The notes beneath the pieces were generated by a model. The model searched no databases. It was not told where the DNA came from and saw only the letters and a list, made by a program, of their open reading frames with translations. This document shows, piece after piece, positions 1 through 12,000 of a DNA stretch of 64,000 nucleotides (position 1 is its first letter; each line of letters opens with the position of its first letter). Where the stretch lies: contig BDSI01000156.1 of the NCBI GenBank assembly GCA_003117195.1, positions 1 through 64,000 of the forward strand, read 5' to 3'. This DNA is from Eudorina sp. 2006-703-Eu-15. Taxonomy: Eukaryota > Chlorophyta > Chlorophyceae > Chlamydomonadales > Volvocaceae. A program made the position numbers and the translations under genes.

Positions 1-3000
1 TACTAATCATCAACTCCTCTTACTTTGCCCATGCTGATGTCGGTTGCGTTGATGACGAGTGGCTGGCTGGCCGGCCAGCCCTTCGGCCAGGTGATCTCGG
101 GCAGGCGCTGAAGCAGTGCAGCGACAGAGTGGTGCGGTCCAGCTCCTCTGCACGCAGTAATGGAGGCGGCAGCCATGCGTCGCGACGATAGCCAGATAGC
201 TATAACCGGTGCACACACTAAGCAGCACTGAACGTACAGTTCGTGATGAGGAAGCTTAACACATGTTCTGTCGGATTGTCGCTCGTGGCTGACTTTCTGC
301 TGCGTTGCTCTTACATGTATGGCTATTACCTTGACAACATGCACTTACCGTGGTCGCAGACGCTTTGGATGGCGATGTCGGTGCTCACGGTCACATACTT
401 GGGACCACACTTGGCGGCCACCATGGCGCGAGTCTGGGCGGCGAAGGGCCCCGGCAGGTTCATGGGCACCGGGGAAATCCACGGTGCGCCCATGAGCTGC
501 AAGTACATGCCTGCACAGAAGTATACACGTGGTTTGGGGCGCGCGGTTGGACCACTAGTCAGTAGTGTTACAGAGGCTGCGTGCAGAAGCAAGTAACGCA
601 ATGGTCTACATACAGCAATGTGAACGTGCGGGCGGGCAGATCACGTACGGGCAGTGGCATGGCGTGCGCGCGAGTGCCGTACACGGCGGTCATCGTTTCT
701 TCGTTGCTTACCGTTTGCGTTGGTCGCCAAGTCTGGGCCGAGCGAAAGTTGTACCTGCAACGCAAGGACACAAATGGATAAGCAAATGTATGACCGGCAC
801 CTAGGCCTATGATTCGATCGATCGCTCCCCGGACCCCAAACAGAGTCAAGGTTCAACTTCCGCCGCCCGACCCTCTATCAGCGCGTGCATCTGGAACATT
901 CACGCAATCAGGCTTACTAACCTCCTCGTCGGTGCCACTCTTGTTCTCAATGACAAGCTCGTAAATGACTTCGTCGCCTTGCTTGATGTCGGTCTGGGTA
1001 CAGTTTCACAGAGGAGTGTTAGTTGTGGTGGCTGGGGATGACACGTACGGGAAATTTGTGACCATGGCAGGCCTGCAGCTGTTAAAATGCGCGCAGAGCA
1101 AGTGCGTGCGTTGCTTGGTGTGTGGGCGCGTCATCGAGAGATGGCGACCACACAGCACAAGCACAGCACCCTTCATGCACATATGGGCGAGGTTTTCTAA
1201 GATATTCGTGCATTTGATTGGCGACAAAGCTTTATAAAGACTAAATGTTTCCTCGTTTTATAAATAATATTTATAGAGTTATTTTATTTTCTGAAGCGTC
1301 GCTCATGTATAGCTTCGCCACGTCAGGCGGCATTCGCCTTGTGACATAAATACAGCAGTGTGAGATAGATGAGGAGGCCCCCGGGGCTTGGCACCGATGT
1401 CCCGCGAGGTCCACTGTAGCGCGGTTCGTTCAGACAGCAGTCGGCGCCAGGTAATGAGATAGCCCTGCGATCAAGAAGAATATGAATACGCACCTGCAGG
1501 TTCTGCCCGCCCAGGACAGAGAGAGCAGCGTCCTGGCGCCTCATCGTGTTGGGCTCGTGGGGCACCGCGATTGACCAGCCAGCGTGCGGAATACCTGCAG
1601 ACCCAGGCAACAAGAACCAATCAGACGACGACGCAGCATCGAGCATCAGTAGTGCGCTTTCCCAGCACAGGGGACGACACATACATCCTGGCTATCTCAT
1701 CTCAAATAGCACGCATAGGACACACGCTGGCAATACAACCTAGTGACGCAGGCAAGCAATCCGCATCGTTCAGTGTTTCTGTCGGAGCGGGTACTTGGCA
1801 AAAATAGCTAGATGCTGCCAAGATTGTTCTTGATAGCGAGATAGCTAGGCTTACCGGTGTGCCGTAAGCATAGTCCGGCTGCAGGGAGTCCACAAGGCGT
1901 TGGCGGGTGGCAGAGGAGCAAGCGTGGGGAACACGCGATGGGATTTCAGACATTACTCGAGTCCCCAAAGGGAGGATAGGGACTATCCAAGCTACCACGC
2001 AGCAGGAGGCTGCATGAAGCTAATGAAGCAGAGCCCCATGCATCGGCAAAGCAATCGACAGGGCATCCACGCCCTTGATAATCTCATGGCATGTACAAGG
2101 GAGTGGATGGCGCCGGGCCGTAGATCGGGGGTCTCTACCTATTAATTATTTCAACATGTTCGTTGACACGCACACACATGCGCGGCAGGCAAGCAACGTA
2201 ACCACACAGCACGCGTGTGCAACGCAGCCATTAGCCAGCAGGCACATGCATCAGTACGCAGCCTACATAACGTGTCGCACCTTGATCTCGACGAGGAAGC
2301 TATCGCCCGGTCCTTGTCTTCCATGTGGATTGTAACGTGCGCTCACGCTCAGTGTCCTGCATGTGTGTGCATGTGACATACGACACTCGATTATATGTAA
2401 CGAGTTAATGGCGCTAGCTAGTGTAGTAGGTGAGAGCTGGCAAAGGCTTCTCGAGATGCTGGGACAGTGCATTGCACCGTATTTGAGGAGCAGGGCCGAC
2501 CATTGTACGACACCTACTATACTCCCCCCCTCTGAAGAGGACCGTCCCGCGACCCTTTCGGCCCGAGACAACCAGCCATGCTCGCCATCGCCAACCCTGA
2601 GCCGTGGTGGATGAGGTCCACGTCACGTCGTGCCCCGCAACTGACACGCGCCTAGCCCATATTCGGGTTTTTCGAGCATGTAACCTTCTCCTAGTCATCT
2701 CACTACTACCTTCTTCCAGAACCTCTAGACTGTCGTCCTCTGGCGCGGTCGTTTTTCGCCGTCATCAGGATCGAACTGGGGACTCTGAGGTCCACAGCCT
2801 AGGTTTGGTCTCGATACCATATGTAGTAGGTGAGAGCTGGCAAAGGCTTCTCGAGATGCTGGGACAGTGCATTGCACCGTATTTGAGGAGCAGGGCCGAC
2901 CATTGTACGACACCTACTACAGCTAGCGTCTATAGACGACTAAGGAACAAGGCCAAGAGAGCATAACATGCCCGATGCGGCGTTCGCACGTAACGCACGC

Positions 3001-6000
3001 TACCATGTACCGGTATGTGCTAGCTAGCTGTGCGCGTGCTAGCTGAGCGTGTGGCGCTGTTCGTTGTGTGTATTGTGTGCGCCAAACCAATCCAACGAAG
3101 TACAAATAATTTCGGCGCCACTGCCTACTCAGGGTGGTGGCGCCACTATTTAATTCCGGATGAACGCACACATGCATACAATTGCACTGGCTGCACTACC
3201 TAGCTATCTGCACGCATTTACCGATGACTCACCCGAAGGAGATGGCTGGAGAACTCGAGTTCCATGCCATACCTGCCGAAAAGATAACCATTATCGGAGT
3301 ACGTTGGTTATATCCATGTCAGGTGTCTGATTTTAAGCATTACCCGGGCTTGACATTATCCTGGGGATCTACCTCGCACTTCGACATCCCCCTTATTAAA
3401 AGTCATATGGCCTGGGACTTGGAACGTAGCTAGGAACGTAGCTAGGTCGCGCTAGCTGCAACTTATAACCCCTGCCTGCTGCTTGCTGGCGCCAAGCAAT
3501 GAGCGCTGCTGATATAATGACGCAATTTTGGCTGCTGACATACACATTCCTGCGTGCGTCTAGTACTGTATGTCCCGTACATGCCACGGTTTGGTTTCGG
3601 GCACTGGAGGCTGACCAGGCCGGCGGCCCTAATCCAGTGCGCACGCATTCAAAGAGCGAGCTTGCAGCGTGTTGCGCACGGGTTAGGCACGTGAGGACAG
3701 TTCGTTCGGATGCTGTCCTTCCTCCGTTTCGTCATGACGACGGAGCCGGTCAACACGCACTATGGTTCATGAAAGGGTTTATGAGGTATCCTACGTAGCA
3801 GCTGGTGGCCTGGGATTCATACGTAACCGCTCTCACTAGGCTAGCTTACATGTACTCGTCTTCCGATTCCATCCAGAGTCCGAGACCTCCGCGGCCGTAA
3901 CCGCCAAATCCAATGCGATCCTGCACGGTACGCACGTACACAACACACCGTATGTAATCAGGGCAAATGCTTCATGGGTAAAGACGGCCGGCATAGTATA
4001 CGCTAGCTAATTGCATATGCTGGCCGCGCGGATGGACAGTTGGCCACATATATGCATTTTGCTGTCTGCATCATTTTTAACGGCTCTGCACGCACTTACC
4101 AGATTCTGGAAACCGAAGGTGATACGCGTGTTCAGGTTGCTGAACGTCGAGGCTTTGTATGTGTAGCTGCCTCCGCCTCCAGAGAATGAAAACTGTTTGC
4201 AAACACCACAAATAAGTACACCGCCATCGTCACGGTGGGATATGGAGATGACAATCAATGCCCGGGAAAGCATAGCTAGCTGCTCCCAAGGGTCGAGCGC
4301 GGTGCAGCGCGTGAGCTGATGTACTTGATGACCACGCAGCAAGACTAGCACGACAGATGATGTTCATCCGCCATTGCACGCATGTTTGATCTATCCGCGG
4401 AGTTGACAGAGTACACGTACCACCAAAGCTTAGCCTCCTGGGGACTTAAGCCTAGTAATAATCGAGATTGTTGCGACGGATCGACAGAACGATATGCGGA
4501 CGGAAGGTAGACTAGGTAGACTGGTTTAACCTACCTTGGTGAAGGTCTTTCCGGTGGTCTGTTGTAAGGCATCTAGCTGCTTTCCAGCCAAAACTCCGCC
4601 GGCTCCGGTTACAGCCGGCTTGACGTTGAGGTTGCCAACGTCGCCACTTGCGTCAAAGTACTCCTGCATGCATCCAACACAATGCACGAGTATGAACCAA
4701 ACAACCCTAGTGCCAGCGGTAACGCCGATGCATTGATGATGAGTGCTGGACAATTCGCCATTGTTGTCGAACAAAGAAGGCAAAACGAATACGAGAGCAG
4801 GAGCTTCCTGGTACCCGTCCCATCTATAAGCCTCATACCTGTGCGCGCAATGCTAGCTGCTGATAGCGGTTGTCGCCCTCGAAAAATCCCTGCATGTATG
4901 TCGTACGGAAACCAGAAGCTGTCAAACTTTGCAGCTTAAAGAAGGCTCTGAACTCCGGGAAGCTCGTCAACGTTGCAAAGTCTGCCGAATCGGTCATCGC
5001 TGTGCTGGCAAGCAGACTAAGAATTGGATAGTGACGAGGGGGAGTGAGGGGCAGGGAGAGACCGAGCGAGGAGCGAGGACCCCATGGTGGGCAGTGAGGC
5101 AGCGGGGGGCGGTGAACAGGGACGGCGGGAACGGGAACGGGAGGCCGCGAGCAAGGCAGGGCTTTGGTCATGGGCTTGAGATGTGAGGAGGAGAGCCTTG
5201 GGTGCGACGGGTGTGTGGGTTTTCGAGCCTTGTATGCGATGGCCGCCACGTGTCAGGGCAACAAGCGAGGTGTTTTCGCTGGCCGGTGCTGCCGATAGGT
5301 TACCTAGAGCCCGGCCAGCGGGTCTTATCCGGCAGCCTGCTGCCGTGCCGCGTCTGGGCAGGATCCCTGGGATGGTTAGCGTGGACATGCCCACCCCAGA
5401 TCTGCTTCTCTGTTGACAGCCATGGAGGGCCGGCCCTGAACCAGCCCCCAGCGGGGGTCCGAGTGAGACGGCTAGATAGGAAGAGGGCATCTTAGAGCTA
5501 GGTGTTGGGACTCCCTGATAAGATCCGGACCACATGCTTGGGCGTCTTGCAACTGCATGTGTGCCAGAGTTGGGATCTCAGGATCCGACTAGAATGTTTG
5601 CACCGACAGGGGCGCGTCGTCGTTACTAGGGTCATTCAGGAACGCGCCACGGGTGCTGCAAGGGCTTGAGGAGGTTGAACAGCGGGCTGCGTCGCCCAAT
5701 TTTTGTGCCTGGCAGGAACTAACAACCCCAGGCGGGGAAGACCCGGGTGCTGCAAGGGCATCAGGAAGGGCATCCAAACGAACGAAACCCACGGGACACC
5801 GCTGCTGCAAGGGACCCAGCCGGATATGAGACGGCAAGGCTGAGGCCCTTTTACACATAGAGCTACTCCCGTACACTGAAGGTGCACGTGCTCTACGTAG
5901 GTCGATCAGGGGGATGCGCGCGGCCCGTCACACGCATCTAGCACATCTCCTTCTTCGCAAAGGGAGTAGTGCTTCGACAGTATTTCCGTTACGGCTGGGT

Positions 6001-9000
6001 TAGCAGCCCTTGGCCAGCGCCAGGCCCGGTCAGATATGTAACGAACGAACTCACGCACGCACGCATGCACACACGCACCTCTTGGCCAACGTCGGGCCCG
6101 ATCTGTACACAGATATTGTATGCATATCGTAAATTATGTCGTCCCCTTTCGTCCCGTTTGCACCTTCCGCAGGCATGTCATGCTGAACCACGCGCATATT
6201 GCGGGTAACGGTATGCGAACCCACACACCTGCTTGAAGGCGGGTTTTGATGCCAAAGTGTCCAGTTTAACACCTCGTCCATCGTATGCCATTGCGTGCCT
6301 GCAAGCCACGGAAGTAACAATCAGTTAGCGTCACCAATACTGGAGACCAATATCGATAGACACTGATGGGACGCTATGGTTGCTTGCTCTGAAGCTTGAG
6401 GCACGTGTATGTGGATCATCAGATTTCGTAGCAGAGTGGATCAGCAAATCAACACACGCTGAATATTTACGAACCTGTTTGGATCGTTCTCCATGCCCAC
6501 ATGCCATACGCCGTCCAGTTTTGGCTGAACAAGGCCGTTCACCTCCATTTGGTCGACCTGTACACCCGCATTGTAACCGTGGTCTTTAATGACAATGATA
6601 AAACGCAAATGGTCGACCTTTACGCCCGCATTGTAACGGTGGTCTTAAATAACATTGATAACCAAAAACCTCGCTCGCTCCGTCCGCGCGCGGATGCCGG
6701 GGAAACGTGTTCAGTGCAGGCCTGAGAGGCTCCCTCCTGACTCCAACTAAGGCGCCCGTGGAGTCACATTTGCAACCTCCTGCCGAGAACGTACCCTTTA
6801 CGCTGAGCCGTTATACTTTTGACACCGCCGGTGATGCCCGCCCATAAATCCCCGTACGTAACAGTGACGCGGTAGAAGTAGTGTGTGGCGCTGTTGTCCG
6901 GCACTACCGAAACACGCACGCCCAAATATTGTTTTGGACCTAGCTACCTCGAAGGTTTTTATTACCTGTCACCAGGAAAGCCCCTCCCCGTCGAAAATCC
7001 GGCCTGCCAAATAAAGGTTTTTTATTTCTGGTTACTGGCAACAAGCCTGAAACGCGTAACAAAGGCACGTTGCCCGCCCATAGCTAAAGCACCAACAGAA
7101 ACCGTCCAGCCGTCCGCCGAGCGACAGGACCCTTCGTAATGAGTGTGATGAGTAGTGCAGCTTTCACCTGGTAAGTGGGCAGTGCTGCCTTGCTGGTGTC
7201 AGCCAGGGCGTTCGCGGTAAGCTCCTCGTAGACATCGAGAATTTGCTTCCAGCCGTATAGAGACTATCACAGGGAGAAGGCGGCAGCAGCTCGGTCAGTC
7301 TAGTCAGTCACAGGACTAGTAATGGACGTCATCAGACCGACCCGACGTATGATCAATGAATAACTCCTAATATTATATTCAACGACTACGATAATTATCA
7401 CGATAACGGAGCGCTTTGATCTTGGTAATCAGACAGGATAGCACGCGTGCATATTTACCCAGGACCTACCGAGTTGAGATTCCTGACAGCGGCGGGGTCA
7501 GGGGATGGCTTCGCGATCTCTTTGTCCAGAAGCTTCTGACCCTGACGTAGGATGACCTCCCGGATGTGGTAGACACTGCGGTGCAGCAATACGTAGGCAA
7601 TCAAACAGACGGAAGTTGGTTAGGTATGCACATGACCAGAATCAAACATTATTAATTATCATGCTAGGTAATCCAAGCTAACGAGGGTTCCGGCGGGGCC
7701 CCTCACCAAGATATGACTGACTTATATACACCGACGAGACACCAGCCGCCTCCCATACATGTGAGGAGCCGTGCATACATGAAGTACGTTTCAGCCTAGC
7801 TCGGTTACCGTCAGTCCATACACGCGAAGCATCATTTATTGGCGTCCTGGTCCAGCACAGCACGCACAGCACAGCATGCGTCGCACCTGTGCCATGCAGT
7901 CCCATCCATGTTCTGCTTGATGTCCCACGCGGGTATGCCCATGGTGGTGGTGGCGGTGCACGTCCTTGGATCGAAGGCGAGTGAGTCTTGCAGGATGAAC
8001 CTGCATCAGCGTGGCAAATAATTGACATGCAGCTGGTGTCAGTGATGCTTCCTTTATTTCCAGCGCAGCGCTCGCTGGGGTCACCGTGGGTTCGGCAAGG
8101 GTGATAGCTAGCTAGGTGCTGCGCTTTATGTGCACACCCAGGACGTAGGTCCAACCTTGACTTGCTAGGCACCATGCGCAGTGCAATGCACGATGCCGAT
8201 CTTGTATGTCACCGACCAACGTATTCGTGCGATGAGGACCGGTGAAGTGCGGTTCTAGGCCGTCGGTATCTATAGTAGATACTGTATCATGAAGCAAACT
8301 TACATGATGGCAAACGTCGGCGCAAAGATCATGTCCGAGTTGCTGCCCGCGAGTTCAGGCGTCGACTCCTTCGGCGTTGAAAAGCCCTCGCTACGTGAAA
8401 CCGTCAGCTGGTAGTAGCCCTCATCTTCACCGTTGTCGTTGAACGTGTGCTGTTTTAGAGTACGGCATTAGTGGGCGTCAGATGATGGGAAATGAAATAG
8501 AAGCAGCGCGCACGGCCGCGAAACGAACATACATACCCAACGTATTTGATTTGTTGTGAATGCAGCAGGCAGCTAGCTTCTACAAACTTGGTATGTCTAG
8601 CGCTGTTATAACATACACTTTGGGCTCTCGCTGGCTGGCTGGCTTTCAGAGAGTCAGTAGTAGTCAGTGGTGATATGCACGTTTGATTGATTATAGCCCA
8701 GTTGGACAGACACACAGAGACACACACACACACACAGACACACACACACACCGTTGACGCCCATCACTGTGTGGTAAGTGAGGAGGCTGCGGCTGTCACC
8801 GTCAATGCGAAGGGTCCATTAAAACACAACTTGTAATCCACCCACCCACCTCGGTCTTCATTAGGGCGACGCCGTTGTCGTTCATAAGCCCCTGGCATAC
8901 CTCCACGCCCAAACCGATGCACTGCATGCGTATAAAAATTAACGCAAGATCACGTTGACCGGGTAAGTCACTACTATACGAGAGGATGTCATGAAAACTC

Positions 9001-12000
9001 TTTCGGCATGTGGCAGTACATGCAGTACATGCAGCATTTTCCTTTCGGTCTGTACCATGCATCATGACACTCGCATGACAGTCGATAATTTGACATTAAT
9101 GAAGTTTGGATCGGAATCGAAGTTAAGATTTCACCGTCGACACATACCGTTGACTGGTCGACCATGTGGCCAATGCCGAATGTCGACTTCGCGCAGCTTG
9201 GGGACTGCGGCATCGGCATGGAGCGGGTGAAGTATTAAAAGTTGTATATAATCAGGATACATGAGGGCCCTTAGGCAGGGGCCACAGATAGAGCGTATGT
9301 AAATGCGATAGAGGTGGCCTTACCTGCTGGATGGAGGGGCATAGGAATAATAGGAAGCCTCGTCGACATACAGTAGGGAGAACGCCGTGAAAGCAGAGGA
9401 CGAGAAGGGAACGCATGGCTTCCAAGGCGACAATAGTAATACTAGTAGTAGAAATAATGATACGGCCGGAGCCTGGCGTGTAGCTAAGGGGTGGTGAACT
9501 GATGGGCGGCCCCCGTATAGTCATCCCTGTATGCCCGCAACAACGGCGGCGGGCTTCAAGTACACCCGTTGGGCCCGTTGGATTGCCCGGTTGGGACTAC
9601 TGCTCTACCTCATAACGGTTGCAGAAGACATTGACCTACCCGGTGGAATGCTGGCCAGAAGCCAGCTTCTCGCTCTATACCTCTATGCACAACACAAACA
9701 CTATTATTGATTACTCACAAAGGAGTCCATGGCTTTCGAGAAGTCGTCTCCATCCCCAGCTCCAAATGTTATTGAATCCTCTACCTCCCGTTTCTTGAGC
9801 TGTTGGTTCCCAGGGTTGATCAAGTAGGGGTCCTGGGAGCATGCAAGTGAAAGGCCTGGATTTCAGATTATGGCTGCCTCGGCAGATATATGTCCCATGT
9901 GATGTGCAACGTTGCACGTTGGTTAACCAAACAATCTGCAACCAATAGACCATGATATGTACTTTATGTGTTATGTATTTCGCAAGTATATCCATGCATA
10001 CATATCCAACTATTATGCATGATCGCAACCGAAGTGCGATCTAAATGTCCAGTAAGAAGAAAGGAAGCGTCAAGGACGACGGCAGTGAGTGAACGCGGTG
10101 ATGCAGCAAGCACTGGATAAACAGCAGTGTATTCAAGATGTCGGTGCGCACCTTATTGAATGCCACGGTCAGCTTCCCGACGTCAATCTTATACGGGAGA
10201 CCCTCGGTTTTCTCAGGCGCCAAGGAGGTCAAGAGGTTTGACAATGTCTTATAGCTCTCCCTGGCTGATTGCCCAGCAATGGCAGCCACAAGCAGGCCCT
10301 TCGTTTTTTCGTCCACATCGGAGCTATGTAATTAGGGTACAGATGGGGCGGGGAATAGGGTACAGATGGGGCACGTTTTATTACATGTACGAAGACTTAT
10401 GTACAACGAGGAGCAGACACTCCGAATCCACGTGCTACACGAGCACCGTAAGATTAAACTCCACCCCCTAAAACATCTCGAAACATAATGAGGCTTGACA
10501 CGAAATGATCGATCTTGACAGGTGTCAACCCCCTAACAAACCCAAAAGCCCTTTGACGTGCAGCCCATGTGCGTATGAAATACATTATTAACCACGATAT
10601 TTACAAACACGTTTCATTTCGCGCGCCGCAGCCGCACGCACAGGACTTACATGCCGGCACCCTGCAGGGCGTAGTTCACCAGCTCAGGAGCAGTGATGTC
10701 GTCGATGATGCTCAAACCGGTGCCACGTCCGACCCCGTAAGAGGGGTTGGCATTCGCGCCGGTCGAGCCTTTCACTTTGGTCTTCATCAAATCGTCGAAC
10801 ATGGTTTCGGCATCGTTGTCCTTGACGTACTTCCACTGCAAAGCAGTCATGTGCATGGCAGGATAAAAATCATCGGTGGGTGATTCATCATCAGCAGTGC
10901 AGTACATGTATGTCGGACACGCCCTTCTGGAGCGGCCGCGCAGGTGAGCAAAGCCTCAGCATGGGTTTTGCCCATGTACATGCTCTCGTTCCAAAACAAC
11001 TATAACCCCGCTTTCCATTAATCGGTTCCGCCTAGTTGGGTTGATATCTCTGTAATCTCGGTTGAAACCTGGCTACCGCACCTGGCTGTCTGGGCCACAC
11101 CATGTCGTGCAAGTAACTCCAGTAACCCTTGCCAAGCAGTTATCCAAAGTCGACTTACCCCATCGACGATCTTGTCCATGGTTGCCTTGGAAACCTTGCC
11201 GACACGGCCTTCGGCTGCCAAAGTGACAAGTTTCATTCCCAGTTTCACGGCTGCTTGCGCTGCCATCGTCATTTTATCCGCCTTGGCCGCCGCCTGCTCC
11301 ACCTTGCTCACGGTTTTGGCGGCTTTAGCCGCACCAGCTGCGTTGTCAATACCCTTTACAGCATCAAGAGCCGCCACGAATTTTTCAACCTATAGCCGGC
11401 CAGAATGGGTTAGATGGGTGCAGCACAGACACGATTGTAAAGACATTAAATTCACGTAGCGTGGGGCTGCGTACGTAGTCCATGCAGTGTTTCATGTCCA
11501 CCAATGTGAAGTGCTTAACAGTGAAGGGCTTGCTTTCTTGGAGTTTTGCTTGGTTGCATGTGGGGCCTATGCAAGAGAGGCCTGCTTGTGGAAAGACGTA
11601 TTAGACGTATCCGTGGCACACCGGGCACATATCGATATATCTGTTCCGGCATGGATGCGCCATTGTTTCAGTGGACCCAATAGACCCAATGATCCCGTCC
11701 AGCCAGCACCAATAAAAGGGCACGTGGTATGATAAGGGATGAACTGGCGGCCCGGATACTTGGTGAATTATTTACCTTCTTTATGGTTTCTCCTGCCTTT
11801 TCGATGCCCCCTGCAAGCTTCTCAGTCTGGCCGATCACGTAGAAGGGAATGGCATTGATGAGTGCCTGAAAACAGAGACACGCAAGGCATGATAAAAAAG
11901 TGGGGGCATAATCAGATGTTGGGGCGGGGTTGAGTGAGACCCCAAACACGCATGGTCAAATCAATGTCGAACAGTATTTTACAACATCAGTGGTGCTTGG

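Noticed and set aside
1324..1460. C-terminal hydrophobic tail (GGLLIYLTLLYLCHKANAA then stop) as the end of the gene
   Set aside because: It lies in the intron between exons 1494-1594 and 922-993, which join in phase 0 and continue the same style of protein.
5017..5535. Long minus-strand ORF rich in S, R and P
   Set aside because: Low-complexity composition, no domain signature, and lies in an intron between two phase-1 exons.
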